NCBI GenBank assembly: GCA_946480295.1
Contig: CAMLIT010000095.1
Location: 1-16,596, forward strand
Origin: an uncultured Gemmatimonadota bacterium
GTDB lineage: Bacteria > Gemmatimonadota > Gemmatimonadetes > Gemmatimonadales > Gemmatimonadaceae
DNA: 16,596 nt
Direction of reading: 5' to 3'
Below the pieces are notes generated by a model. That model did not search any database. It was not told the DNA's origin and saw only the letters and a program-made list of their open reading frames with translations. Shown here piece after piece: positions 8,102-16,110 of the stretch; within the stretch, counting starts at the first letter, position 1, and every line of letters starts with the position of its first letter. The translations under genes were made by a program, and so were the position numbers.

Positions 8102-9445
8102 TTACGGCAACTGCGAGCTGCCTCCCGTGCCGCCTCCCAGCCGCGCCGACCACGAAGCGAGCCGCGACCCCGCCGCGTGCGTGAGCTGTCGCATGCGCCC
8201 CGACTCGGCGTCCATGATCCAGAGCTGCCGCGAGCCGCTCCGCGTGGAGGTGAACACCAGGTGCCGCGAGTCGGGCGCCCACGCCGGCTGCTCGTTCTCG
8301 CCCTCGCTGGTCAGCACCTTCGTGCTCCGGTCCTGCAACCTGATGGTCATGATCTGGAAGGCCCCGCCGAAACGCGACTGGAACGCCACCAGCCGGCCGT
8401 CCGGCGACCAGTCCGGGTCCGACCGGTAGTTCTGGTCACCGAAGTCGAAGGACGTCAGCAGCTCCGCGTTGGTCCCGTCGGCGTCCATAATATAAATCTC
8501 CGGGTGCCCCGACCGGCCGGAGGTGAAGGCGAGCCGCAGGCCGTCCGGGCTGAACGATGGCGACGCGTTGTCGGTGCCGTGCCCGGCGGAGACCCGTCGC
8601 GCCGCCCCACTCGCCAGCTCCACGCGGTAGAAATCCGACCCGTTCTCGCTGGCGTGCGAGTAGACGATCGCGCTCCCGTCGGGGGTGAACACCGGGGTCA
8701 GGTTCGCGAAGCCCGGCGTCGCGTTGATCGTGCGCGTCCGTCCCGTGCGCAGGTCGTAGACGTAGATGCGCGACTGCACGCCGTAGGTGGCGTAGGTGAG
8801 CATCGTGCCGCTGGTGTTCCACGCCGGCGACATCGCGTTCGGCGCCGTGGGGATCGCGATGTCGTCCGCGCCGTCGCTGTCGACGATGTGGATCGCGCTC
8901 CCGCGCGCGTAGGCGATGCGCGTGGCCGAGATGCCGCGCTGGCCGGTGACCCACTGCTCGATCTGGTCGGCGATCTCGTGGACCGCGAGCCGCCAGTCGC
9001 GCCCGAGGGGCGCGGCGGAGAGCGGGAAGTCGCCGACGTCCACGACGGTCCCGCGCCCGGCGTCGTGCAGCGCGACGTGCAGGCCGGCGGCGGTGGGCGT
9101 GATCTGGACGATCCCCTGCGCCCCGAGCTTCGTGAAGAGCGCGTAGTTCAGCCGGCCCCCCGCCGCGGCGCGGAAGGTCCCCCCGTCGGCCGCGGCGTCG
9201 AGCTGGATGACGGAGAAGCGGTCGCTGTAGTCGAGATCGCGCTGGATGATGGCCGCCACGGAGTCGCCGTGCGTGCCGGCGACCGGGAGCACGGCGATGC
9301 CGGTCTTCGTCCCCGGCGTGTACGTCAGGCCGATCGTGACGCCGCGCCGGGCCGTGGTATCCTGGGCGGCGGCGGGCGTGGCGAGCACGGCGCCGCCGAG
9401 GGCGAGCAGCGCGGCGGCGAGCGCCGCGTTCTGGAATCGGGACAT
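8102..9445 (-). CDS. tolB: Tol-Pal system beta-propeller protein TolB
   Basis: TolB is a periplasmic protein that shuttles between Pal and TolA during outer-membrane constriction. It has 447 residues, close to E. coli TolB (430). The signal peptide ends at ATPAAA with cleavage before Q28. The N-terminal TolB domain covers about 35-165 (for example GIAVLPVAG at 49-57 and RDLDYSDRFSVI at 69-80). From about 175 to 425 there are five visible PD40/WD40-like blades, each with a [SP]P.[WF]..[DS]G core: MSPAWNTSG at 205-213, LTPVFTPDG at 249-257, ASPSFSPDG at 294-302, SDPDWSPDG at 342-350 and EQPAWAPDS at 385-393. Blades three and five carry the common EIYIMDADG or QLWIMDAES strand. The ATG overlaps the stop of the tolA/tonB gene as TGATG. 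Confidence 0.96.
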   Translation of the reverse strand: MSRFQNAALAAALLALGGAVLATPAAAQDTTARRGVTIGLTYTPGTKTGIAVLPVAGTHGDSVAAIIQRDLDYSDRFSVIQLDAAADGGTFRAAAGGRLNYALFTKLGAQGIVQITPTAAGLHVALHDAGRGTVVDVGDFPLSAAPLGRDWRLAVHEIADQIEQWVTGQRGISATRIAYARGSAIHIVDSDGADDIAIPTAPNAMSPAWNTSGTMLTYATYGVQSRIYVYDLRTGRTRTINATPGFANLTPVFTPDGSAIVYSHASENGSDFYRVELASGAARRVSAGHGTDNASPSFSPDGLRLAFTSGRSGHPEIYIMDADGTNAELLTSFDFGDQNYRSDPDWSPDGRLVAFQSRFGGAFQIMTIRLQDRSTKVLTSEGENEQPAWAPDSRHLVFTSTRSGSRQLWIMDAESGRMRQLTHAAGSRLASWSARLGGGTGGSSQLP

Positions 9446-10179
9446 CAGCGGATGAATCGGGGATCGAAACGGAACGTGACCGGGAGCACGTCGTCCGGGA
9501 ACTGGCTGGGGAGGGGGCCGAAGGCATGCGCCTGCGCCGCCGCTTCGACGGCCCCCTGCGCCTCGAGGTCGAAGCCGTACACCCCGGAGCGGACCGTCAG
9601 GCGGATGCTGTTGTCCGGCACCGTGCCGTCGCGTCTGATGAGAAAGGTAACCTCCGCGCGCAGCGCGCCGCGCGAGGAGGGGTGGAAGCGCAGGGCGATC
9701 TGTCGGACGATGTTCTCGAGATACCCGGGGTACGGGAAGTCGATCCCGCCGGTGTTGACGTTCGCGACGTCGGCGCCGTGTCCCCCCGTCTCGCCGCCCC
9801 CCGCCGTCTGCGGGGGCGTGGTCGTCTTCGGCTGCTTCTTCTCCGGCACGGGCACGGGCGTGGCCTGCTTCGGCGTCGCCTTCGCCGGCGTCTTCTTCTT
9901 CGGAGGCGCGGGCATCGCCTCCGTCACGTTCTTCGGGCGCACGGGGGTCGTCGGCGTCTCGGGCTTCGGCGCGGGCGCGGGGGGCGTGGGCTGCACGACG
10001 CCGATCGCGCGCGGGCCGGGCGGCGCCGCGATCATCCGCACGCGATAGACCGGCGGCATCGGCGGCGGCGCGGCGGGGCGCAGCACGAAGAACGCCGCGA
10101 CGAAAGCCACGTGCAGGAGCACGGACGCCGTGATCGGCAGGCGCAGCGAGACGTCGCGAGGCTCGGCCGCCATGCTCAC
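9445..10179 (-). CDS. TonB/TolA-type periplasm-spanning energy transducer
   Basis: It occupies the tolA position between tolR and tolB, so it is probably the protein linking the TolQR motor to TolB and Pal. The 244 residues comprise a short cytoplasmic start, one transmembrane anchor at about 15-33 ([18 protein letters not shown]), a Pro/Lys/Thr-rich linker at 36-125 with many [14 protein letters not shown] segments, and a C-terminal TonB-type domain at about 145-240 ([20 protein letters not shown], then [25 protein letters not shown]). The extended linker resembles TonB rather than the long helical domain II of E. coli TolA (421 residues). The GTG start overlaps the tolR stop as GTGA; an ATG two codons later (10173) is an equal candidate and would give 242 residues. 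It could be named tolA or tonB; the neighbours favour tolA. Confidence 0.88.
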   Translation of the reverse strand: MSMAAEPRDVSLRLPITASVLLHVAFVAAFFVLRPAAPPPMPPVYRVRMIAAPPGPRAIGVVQPTPPAPAPKPETPTTPVRPKNVTEAMPAPPKKKTPAKATPKQATPVPVPEKKQPKTTTPPQTAGGGETGGHGADVANVNTGGIDFPYPGYLENIVRQIALRFHPSSRGALRAEVTFLIRRDGTVPDNSIRLTVRSGVYGFDLEAQGAVEAAAQAHAFGPLPSQFPDDVLPVTFRFDPRFIR

Positions 10180-10598
10180 GGAATCTGCTCGGGCTCCGCG
10201 ACGAGGCCCACGTCACCCACACCGGCGCCGCGCATCACCGCGAGCACCTGCACGACGAGCCCGTAGTCCACCCCCTGGTCCGCGCGCAGGTACACCCCCT
10301 GGCTCGCGCGCTGCGCGGCAAGCGCCTTGAAGGCGGCGTGGAACTCGGGGTAGCTCATCTTCGTGTCGTCCACGCTGATCTGCCCCGCACGGTCGATCGA
10401 CACCACGAGCCCGCCCTTCGACTCGAGCGGCTTCGCCTCCGCCTTCGGCAGCGAGATGTCGACCCCGCCCTGCATCATCGGCGCCGTGATCATGAAGATC
10501 ACGAGCAGGAGGAGCATCACGTCGATCAGGTTGACGACGTTGATCTCCGCGTTCAGCTCGAACGCGTCACGCCCGCGGCCGCGGCCCCGGCTGCGCAT
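10176..10598 (-). CDS. tolR: TolR/ExbD proton-channel subunit
   Basis: This inner-membrane subunit forms the proton-conducting motor with TolQ. It has 140 residues, the usual family size. An Arg/Gly-rich cytoplasmic start is followed by the signature transmembrane segment [21 protein letters not shown] at 20-40, where Asp26 is the membrane-embedded acidic residue that carries protons in the family. The periplasmic part (about 45-140) has the ExbD fold pattern, including [23 protein letters not shown] and [25 protein letters not shown]. The ATG overlaps the tolQ stop as TGATG and its own stop overlaps the next start. The position between tolQ and a tolA-like gene, with tolB and pal following, favours TolR over ExbD. 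Confidence 0.94.
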   Translation of the reverse strand: MRSRGRGRGRDAFELNAEINVVNLIDVMLLLLVIFMITAPMMQGGVDISLPKAEAKPLESKGGLVVSIDRAGQISVDDTKMSYPEFHAAFKALAAQRASQGVYLRADQGVDYGLVVQVLAVMRGAGVGDVGLVAEPEQIP

Positions 10599-11368
10599 CA
10601 GATCTGCCCTTCACGCACGAGGAGCGCGATGATCGACGTCCCGAAGCTCTCCATGACGCCGTCGAAGCGGTTCAGCCGGTTGGCGAACAGGTTGTAGCCG
10701 AAGGTCGCGGGGATCGCGACGGCGAGCGCCGCCGCCGTGGCGATGAGCGCTTCCGCCACGCCCGGCGCGACCGCCGACAGGTTGCCGGAGCCCTTGGTCG
10801 CGATGCCGATGAACGCCTCGATGACCCCGAGCACGGTGCCGAACAGCCCGATGAGCGGGCTCGCCGAAGCGATCGTGGCCAGCCAGGGGAGGAAGCGCCC
10901 CAGCCGGTCGCGCTCCGCCATGGATTCGCCGTCGAGCAGCAGGTGCAGCGTCTCGATCTGCGAGCCGGTGAGCGTCGCCGAAGCCGGCGCGTTCGACACC
11001 GCGGCCCCGGAAGGCGTCGCGCGGTAGTCGAGCTCCTCGCGCATCCGCTGGTTGACGCCGCGCGTCTCCGAGACGAAGTGCATCGCCTCGCTGAAGAGCC
11101 GCGTGAGGGCGTTGGGCGGGGCGCGGCGAACGAGCGCCGCGGCATCGTCGAGCCGTGTCGTGCGCTCGAAGTCGTACCTGAAGCGCCGCGCGGCGCCCTC
11201 GGCCTTCGCCAGCGCGCGCCAGACGGCGAACATGATCGCCCAGCTCAGGAGCGAGAGCGCGACGAGGATGGCCAGGACGACCTTGGTCGACGTGGACGCG
11301 TTGGCGATCAGCTCGACGGGGGAGCCGGGGATGGCACCACGGATCTGGAACAGCGGCAGGAGCATCAT
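10598..11368 (-). CDS. tolQ: TolQ/ExbB motor subunit
   Basis: TolQ is the pentameric inner-membrane channel subunit of the Tol motor. The 256-residue protein has three membrane segments: about 29-50 near the N-terminus, 163-188 and 199-224. The family core [23 protein letters not shown] at 164-186 is intact, followed by [21 protein letters not shown] at 200-220 and [14 protein letters not shown] at 223-236. Between the first two segments is the long cytoplasmic domain typical of the family. Three starts sit in a row (GTG 11371, ATG 11368, ATG 11365); the ATG at 11368 was chosen because it shares one base with the stop of the upstream epimerase (TGATG), the pattern used repeatedly in this operon. 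No Shine-Dalgarno is evident. Confidence 0.94.
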   Translation of the reverse strand: MMLLPLFQIRGAIPGSPVELIANASTSTKVVLAILVALSLLSWAIMFAVWRALAKAEGAARRFRYDFERTTRLDDAAALVRRAPPNALTRLFSEAMHFVSETRGVNQRMREELDYRATPSGAAVSNAPASATLTGSQIETLHLLLDGESMAERDRLGRFLPWLATIASASPLIGLFGTVLGVIEAFIGIATKGSGNLSAVAPGVAEALIATAAALAVAIPATFGYNLFANRLNRFDGVMESFGTSIIALLVREGQI

Positions 11369-12354
11369 CACGCGGGAGAGAGGGACTTGCGAGCGCCGGC
11401 GTGCTGCGCGGCGAACCAGGCGTAGGTGCGGGCGAGCCCGTCCTCGATCGTGACACGGGGCTGCCAGCCGAGGATCTCCTTCGGCTTGCGGATGTCGAGC
11501 ACCGAGTGCTGGAGCTCGCCCGGACGGGCGGGAGCGAACTGGATCGGCGCATTGGCGCCGGCGGTCTGGCGGAGGATGTCGGCGAGCCGCAGCACCGAGG
11601 TGCCGACGCCGGTGCCGACGTTGAACGCGCGCGCGTCGAGCCGCCCCGGCGCGGGGATCTTCGACGACGTCGCGCCGAGGATCATCGCGTCGGCCACGTC
11701 CTCCACGTACACGTAGTCGCGCGTCTGCTCGCCATCGCCGAACACCGTGAGCGGCTGGCCGTCGAGGATGCGGCCGCAGAAGATCGCTACTACCCCCGCC
11801 TCACCGTGGGGGTCCTGCCGCGGGCCGTAGACGTTGCCGAAGCGCATCGCGACGGTATCGAGCTTGTGCACGCGCGCGTAGTACGCGAGGTGGTATTCGA
11901 CGGAGAGCTTGGAGATCGCGTATGGCGACTCGGGCTCCTTCACCGAGTCCTCGGGCGACGGCGGGGGCGTGAAGTCGCCGTAGAGCGCGCCGCCGGTGGA
12001 GCTGAAGACGAAGCGCGGCCGATGGGCCGCGGGCAGCGCGCGCACCGCCTCGAGCAGGTTCACCGTGCCGAGGATGTTTACGCTCGTGTCGTGCAGCGGG
12101 TTCGCGACGCTCTTGCGCACGTCGATCTGCGCGGCGAGGTGCGCGACGACGTCGAACCGGCCGTCGCGCACGAGCGCCGCCGCCTCGTCGGTGCGGATGT
12201 CCAGCACGTGCAGCTTCGCCTTCGGCGACACGTTCTCCCGCTTGCCCGACGAGAGATCGTCCACCACCTCCACCTCGTACCCGCGGGCCAGCAGGCGGTC
12301 CGCGACGTGCGAGCCGATGAAGCCTGCCCCCCCCGTCACCAGTGCGCGTGCCAT
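11368..12354 (-). CDS. NAD-dependent nucleotide-sugar epimerase/dehydratase (GalE-like)
   Basis: This is an extended short-chain dehydrogenase acting on nucleotide sugars in the cytosol; UDP-glucose/UDP-galactose-type 4-epimerisation is the likeliest reaction but is not proven by the sequence. It has 328 residues, matching bacterial GalE-like enzymes. The Rossmann NAD motif TGGAGFIGSH is at 7-16, and the acidic VVDD at 30-33 favours NAD. The catalytic set is Ser118-Ser119-Thr120 with Tyr145 and Lys149 in YAISK. RFGNVYGPRQ near 172-181 and the FNVGTG block further on are family hallmarks. It probably supplies sugar for LPS or other surface polysaccharide, fitting the envelope operon. It is preceded by a good Shine-Dalgarno within the end of hemA and overlaps both hemA and tolQ by one base. 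Confidence 0.92.
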   Translation of the reverse strand: MARALVTGGAGFIGSHVADRLLARGYEVEVVDDLSSGKRENVSPKAKLHVLDIRTDEAAALVRDGRFDVVAHLAAQIDVRKSVANPLHDTSVNILGTVNLLEAVRALPAAHRPRFVFSSTGGALYGDFTPPPSPEDSVKEPESPYAISKLSVEYHLAYYARVHKLDTVAMRFGNVYGPRQDPHGEAGVVAIFCGRILDGQPLTVFGDGEQTRDYVYVEDVADAMILGATSSKIPAPGRLDARAFNVGTGVGTSVLRLADILRQTAGANAPIQFAPARPGELQHSVLDIRKPKEILGWQPRVTIEDGLARTYAWFAAQHAGARKSLSPA

Positions 12355-13652
12355 CACGATGCTCCTTTGTTCTCGGTAGTGACTCGTTCGGCCTCCGCCT
12401 CGGCGGGTTCGTCGAGGCCGAAGAGATAGCGTGCGGTGTCCACGATCCCGAAGCCGCGGCCGTTCGCCGCCGCGGCGCGCAGCCGCACCGTGGGCTCGTG
12501 GAGGAACTTGTTCATCAACGACCGGGAGAACTGCTCGACGATCGCCTGCTCCTCCGGCGACAGCCGCTGCAGCCGGCGCAGGGCGTCGGACAGCTCGCGC
12601 TGCCGGACCTCGTCCATGTGCGTGCGGAAGCGCGTCACCACCGGCACGGCCGCCAGGCCGGCGAGCCAGCTCCAGTAGCGCTCCACCTCGCCGGCGATGA
12701 TCTGCTCCGCCGCCGGCAGCTCGGAGCGCCGGCGCTCCAGGTTCGCCGAGACGACGGCGTGCAGGTCGTCCAGGTCGTAGAGGAAGACGTTGTCGATCGA
12801 CCGCACCTCGGGCTCGACGTCGCGCGGGAGCGCGATGTCGAGGATGCAGAGCGGGTGATCGCGCCGCGCCGTGGCGCCCGCGCGCACGTGCTCGCGCGTG
12901 ACGATCGGCCGCGGCGAGGCCGTCGAGCAGAGGAGCACGTCCACCTCGCCGAGGGCGCTCCAGCACTCCTCGTAGTGGATCGCGCGCGCGCCGTAGCGGT
13001 CGGCGAGCTCGCACGCGCGCTCGTACGTGCGGTTGGCGACGATGGCCGCGCGCACGCCCTCGCCGACGAGGCACTCCAGCGCGAGCTCCGCCATCTCGCC
13101 GGCGCCGAGGATCATGGCGCGCCGGCGGGCGAGCGAGCCGAAGATCTGCTTCGCGAGCTGCACCGCCGCGGAGCTGACGGACGCCGCCCCGCGGCCGATC
13201 CCCGTCTCGCTGCGCACGCGGCCGGCGACCAGGTGCGACGTCTGGAAGAGTCGGTTGAGGATCGCCGCGGAGTGCTCGCGGCACCCCTCCCAGGCGTCGC
13301 GGACCTGCCCCTGGATCTGCGCCTCGCCGACGATCATCGAGTCGAGCCCCGCGGCGACGCGGAAGAGATGCTCCGCCGCCGCGCGGTCGCGGTGCACGTA
13401 GCCGTACCGCTCCGCGTCCCCACCCAGCCGCGAGGAGAGGGCGCGCCAGACGGCGGGCGCCGCGTCCTCCTGCCCCTCCACGAGATAGAACTCGGTGCGG
13501 TTGCAGGTCGAGAGCAGGACCGCCTCGTCGACTCCCACGTCCGTCCGCAGCGCGGCGATCGCGGCGTCGACCTCCGACGGCCGGTAGGCGATCTTCTCGC
13601 GGATCTCGAGCGGCGCCCCGCGGTGGTTGATCCCCGCGACCATCAGTCCCAT
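12354..13652 (-). CDS. hemA: Glutamyl-tRNA reductase
   Basis: HemA reduces glutamyl-tRNA(Glu) with NADPH to glutamate-1-semialdehyde, the first committed step of C5-pathway heme synthesis. The 432 residues match the family (about 420). GINHRGAPLEIREK at 7-20 and LSTCNRTEFY at 47-56 are diagnostic; Cys50 is the nucleophile that holds the glutamyl thioester. GLDSMIVGEAQIQGQVRDAW at 102-121 follows, then the NADPH-binding ILGAGEMAELALECL at 181-195. The C-terminal dimerisation helices (about 310-410) include LMNKFLHEPT. The ATG at 13652 has GGAGG 8 nt upstream and gives the typical N-terminus; longer extensions run into the upstream gene. The hemX-like gene just before it recalls the hemA-hemX pairing of Bacillus, here in reverse order. 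The stop overlaps the epimerase start. Confidence 0.96.
   Translation of the reverse strand: MGLMVAGINHRGAPLEIREKIAYRPSEVDAAIAALRTDVGVDEAVLLSTCNRTEFYLVEGQEDAAPAVWRALSSRLGGDAERYGYVHRDRAAAEHLFRVAAGLDSMIVGEAQIQGQVRDAWEGCREHSAAILNRLFQTSHLVAGRVRSETGIGRGAASVSSAAVQLAKQIFGSLARRRAMILGAGEMAELALECLVGEGVRAAIVANRTYERACELADRYGARAIHYEECWSALGEVDVLLCSTASPRPIVTREHVRAGATARRDHPLCILDIALPRDVEPEVRSIDNVFLYDLDDLHAVVSANLERRRSELPAAEQIIAGEVERYWSWLAGLAAVPVVTRFRTHMDEVRQRELSDALRRLQRLSPEEQAIVEQFSRSLMNKFLHEPTVRLRAAAANGRGFGIVDTARYLFGLDEPAEAEAERVTTENKGAS
12362..12366 (-). promoter_or_regulatory. Ribosome binding site for the epimerase inside hemA
   Basis: AGGAG on the minus strand, within the last codons of hemA, lies 7 nt before the epimerase ATG at 12354. 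It confirms that start and shows that the TGATG junction has its own initiation signal. Confidence 0.65.
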
Positions 13653-13660
13653 CGCGCCGA

Positions 13661-13665
13661 CCTCC
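13661..13665 (-). promoter_or_regulatory. Ribosome binding site deciding the hemA start
   Basis: GGAGG on the minus strand stands 8 nt before the ATG at 13652. This picks that codon over the in-frame ATG three codons later (13643) and over the long upstream extension of the frame. Confidence 0.65.
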
Positions 13666-13701
13666 CCCGCCCCGCGCTCGTGCCCCTCGCGGGTCGCGCG
13701 C

Positions 13702-14520
13702 TCACAGGAACTTCCCTGCCCCGACGCCGATCCCCGGCGCGGCGATGCGGAAGGCGAGATAGAGCACGAGCACCGCGGCGAAGCCGAGGGTCGAGTACAC
13801 CGCCGCGCGGCGCGCCTGCCAGCCGCCGAGGACACGGCCGATGGCGATGCTGCTGACGGCGAGCCACGCCCCCGTGCCCCACACGATCTGCGGCACGTTC
13901 ATCTGCCGATAGGCGATCGAGTACGTCACGGCGAGCACGATGCCGAGCGTCAGCACGAGCCACCCCGCGATCGCCGAGACGTGATTCACGCGGTCGAGCG
14001 TGGCGAGCGGCGGGAAGAAGCGGAAGATCGCGCCGAAGCGGCGCTGCCTGAGCTCACGGCGCTCGATGAGATACATCGTGCCGGCGGCGGCGGCCGTGGC
14101 GAACGCCGCGATCCCGATGAAGCTCAACGTGACGTGCGCGAACAGCCAGAGGCCGCGCGTGCCCGGCGGCTCGGCGCCCGGCTGGAGGCCGACGGCGGCG
14201 GCGAACGCGGTCGGCAGTGCCGCCAGCGGCGCGGCGATCAGCGTCAGGCTCGCCTCGCGCGCGAGCAGCTCGACCACGAGGAGCGTGAGCGCGAGCACGA
14301 ACCCCGCGAACGACAGCGAGGGCCCGAGCCCGGTCATCGGCAGCGCGCCGATGCTGCTGGCGAACGCCACGAGGCCGAGGGCGTGCACGGCGACGCCGGC
14401 ACCCAGCACGGCGGCGACCCCGCGAACGGGCGCCTCGACGGGCCGGGCGAAGGGCGCCGCGGCGAAGGCCGCGGCGCCGAGATAGCAGCAGATGGCGAGA
14501 AGGTGGGCGAGCGCAATCAT
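13702..14520 (-). CDS. HemX/CcsA-family membrane protein (cytochrome c assembly type)
   Basis: A 272-residue integral membrane protein with about eight hydrophobic segments and the CcsA/HemX layout. Family-like features are FAHVTLSFIGIAAFATAAAAGTMYLIERR at 127-155, DRVNHVSAIAGWLVLTLGIVLAVTYS at 176-201, and WGTGAW at 214-219. Histidines 46, 129 and 180 lie in or beside membrane segments and could bind heme. CcsA proteins for cytochrome c maturation carry a longer tryptophan-rich WGxxWxxD motif; here the acidic part is missing, so the HemX subgroup is more likely. HemX in Bacillus affects the amount of HemA, and here the gene is directly upstream of hemA (49 bp). The ATG at 14520 follows GGGGG about 8 nt upstream. 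CcsA (heme delivery to cytochrome c) remains an alternative. Confidence 0.82.
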   Translation of the reverse strand: MIALAHLLAICCYLGAAAFAAAPFARPVEAPVRGVAAVLGAGVAVHALGLVAFASSIGALPMTGLGPSLSFAGFVLALTLLVVELLAREASLTLIAAPLAALPTAFAAAVGLQPGAEPPGTRGLWLFAHVTLSFIGIAAFATAAAAGTMYLIERRELRQRRFGAIFRFFPPLATLDRVNHVSAIAGWLVLTLGIVLAVTYSIAYRQMNVPQIVWGTGAWLAVSSIAIGRVLGGWQARRAAVYSTLGFAAVLVLYLAFRIAAPGIGVGAGKFL

Positions 14521-14554
14521 GGCGATCGCCCCCAATCTAATCGCGGGACTGCAC

Positions 14555-15769
14555 TTACGGCATCTGCGCCGCCACGCGCACGTGCGTTCCCGGCTCGATC
14601 TTCGGCTGCTCCTCGCCCGTGAGCACGACCGTCGTCGCGAATGGTGTGACGCGCACCACACTCGCGCGCGCGATCGGGATCTCCGGCAGCGCCGGCTCAC
14701 CCGGCTCGTGCGACTTCTGCACCGGACGGTAGAGCTCGAAACGATCGCCGATCTTCACGCCGTCGCGAGTGGAGAGATTCACGACGAGATAGCTCTGGAT
14801 CGACGGCAGCACCGGCTGGTTGTAGATCCACTGCACCTTGGCCGTGCGGCCGTTGGTGACCGGCGAGGGCGTCCCGGTCAGCTCCGTGACCGACGAGTCG
14901 TACGGAACGAGCTGCTGCCCCGGCTGCACCTCGTTGAACAGCCGCTCCACTTCGGCGACCGCCGCCTGGCCGGGTCGCGGCGCCTGCGTGACGCGGACGA
15001 TGCCGGCGGGGATGATCACCTGACCCAGCCCCTCGAGCTTCGGGCCGGTGGCGATGGCGACGTAGCGATCGCCCACGGCCACTGGTGCGCCCGCGGGGGG
15101 CGTGATGAAGATCTTCGCGTACGGGGGATACCGCGACGGCTCCGCCGCCGAGGCGATCCCCTCGATCTCCGCGCTGCCGATGATCCGGCCGACGCCGCGA
15201 TGGCGCCCACTGCGTTCGACGTACGGGGCGGCGAGGAACTCGCCGAGTCGCACGACCGGCGGGGGCTGGACGAGCGGCTCCTGCGAGAACCGCGGCACCT
15301 GGTCGCGGCGCTGGGCCTTCCGCGCGAAGATGGTCGGCGCGTTCGGGTCGACCGGCGACTCCTGCGCGACCGCGGCGGCGGGCGGCGCGGCCGTATCGGC
15401 GGGCGTCGTAATCTTCGTCGCCGCCGGCGCTTCGGCCACCGCGGGGGCAGCCGCTTGCGGCGCGGGCAGCGTCAGGATCTCACCGGGATAGATCCAGTGC
15501 GGGTCGCGGATGAGCGACGTGTTCAGCCGGTAGATGCGCGGCCAGAGGTAGGGATCGTTCAGGAACCGCTTGGCGAGATCCCACAGATTGTCGCCGCGCT
15601 TGACGGTGTACGTCGTCGGTCGCGCGGCGGCCGGTTGGGCCGGCTGCGTGGTCGGCTGCTGGGCCGTGACGACAACGGGCGTGAGCACCGCGATCGCGAT
15701 CGCTCCCCGCCGAAGACGCCTGACCAGCGTAGTCCGCACTCGCTCCCTGCGCGCTACCTGCCAGTGCAT
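14555..15769 (-). CDS. LysM-domain periplasmic protein with duplicated C-terminal module
   Basis: A probable secreted peptidoglycan-binding protein of 404 residues, first gene of the envelope operon. A basic start and hydrophobic stretch (22-36, ending VVVTA before Q37) form a signal peptide or anchor. One LysM domain covers about 53-102 (TYTVKRGDNLWDLAKRFLNDPYLWPRIY, then DPHWIYPGEILTLP), with the N-x-x-x-W-P-R-I-Y form common in Gram-negative LysM proteins. An Ala/Pro/Thr linker runs to about 140. Residues 190-400 seem to hold two related modules, each with a GDR[YF] motif, a VRV strand and a final PG turn (232-290 and 340-398). The function of these modules is unknown to me. The ATG at 15769 has GGGAG 9 nt upstream; the ATG at 15775 would be too close to it. 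Confidence 0.85.
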   Translation of the reverse strand: MHWQVARRERVRTTLVRRLRRGAIAIAVLTPVVVTAQQPTTQPAQPAAARPTTYTVKRGDNLWDLAKRFLNDPYLWPRIYRLNTSLIRDPHWIYPGEILTLPAPQAAAPAVAEAPAATKITTPADTAAPPAAAVAQESPVDPNAPTIFARKAQRRDQVPRFSQEPLVQPPPVVRLGEFLAAPYVERSGRHRGVGRIIGSAEIEGIASAAEPSRYPPYAKIFITPPAGAPVAVGDRYVAIATGPKLEGLGQVIIPAGIVRVTQAPRPGQAAVAEVERLFNEVQPGQQLVPYDSSVTELTGTPSPVTNGRTAKVQWIYNQPVLPSIQSYLVVNLSTRDGVKIGDRFELYRPVQKSHEPGEPALPEIPIARASVVRVTPFATTVVLTGEEQPKIEPGTHVRVAAQMP

Positions 15770-15778
15770 GGGCATGAA

Positions 15779-15783
15779 CTCCC
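15779..15783 (-). promoter_or_regulatory. Ribosome binding site deciding the LysM-protein start
   Basis: GGGAG on the minus strand is 9 nt before the ATG at 15769 but only 3 nt before the in-frame ATG at 15775. The spacing favours the downstream start. Confidence 0.5.
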
Positions 15784-15911
15784 GGAAGTGATGTCGAATC
15801 CGTCCTGCGTCGCACGGACCAGCCGCCGCATACCCGCGTGGCTGACAATCGTAGGACGACCGGGGAGGCGCGGGGAAACCGGAGGGATGCGGGGCGTGGC
15901 GGGAGGTTGCG

Positions 15912-15935
15912 CGGGGACGAGGGACGAGGGAGGCG
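15912..15935 (+). repeat. Outer inverted repeat, left arm (GAGGGAC units)
   Basis: Three 7-nt units read CGGGGAC, GAGGGAC, GAGGGAG and then GCG. The arm matches the reverse complement of 16207-16230 at 20 of 24 positions, with 271 bp between the arms. It is not part of any gene. Confidence 0.6.
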
Positions 15936-16017
15936 CGGCGCGTCCGGGCTGGCTTTCGCGCGCCGTGCGCAGGGATCGCGAGCCGTCGGGCATCACGGCC
16001 GGGGAGACGCGGATGAT

Positions 16018-16046
16018 CACGAATGCCGCGAATCGGCGCGGATCGC
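16018..16046 (+). repeat. Inner inverted repeat, left arm (9-nt CGCGAATCG-like units)
   Basis: Degenerate 9-10 nt units CACGAATGC, CGCGAATCG and GCGCGGATCG follow one another. They match in order the units of 16122-16148 on the opposite strand (6/9, 8/9 and about 7/9 identities). Confidence 0.55.
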
Positions 16047-16110
16047 TTCGTGCGCCGCGACAACGCCGCGCACCAACGGCCGGTCCGGGTCCCGGCCTCC
16101 CCACCGCCGC

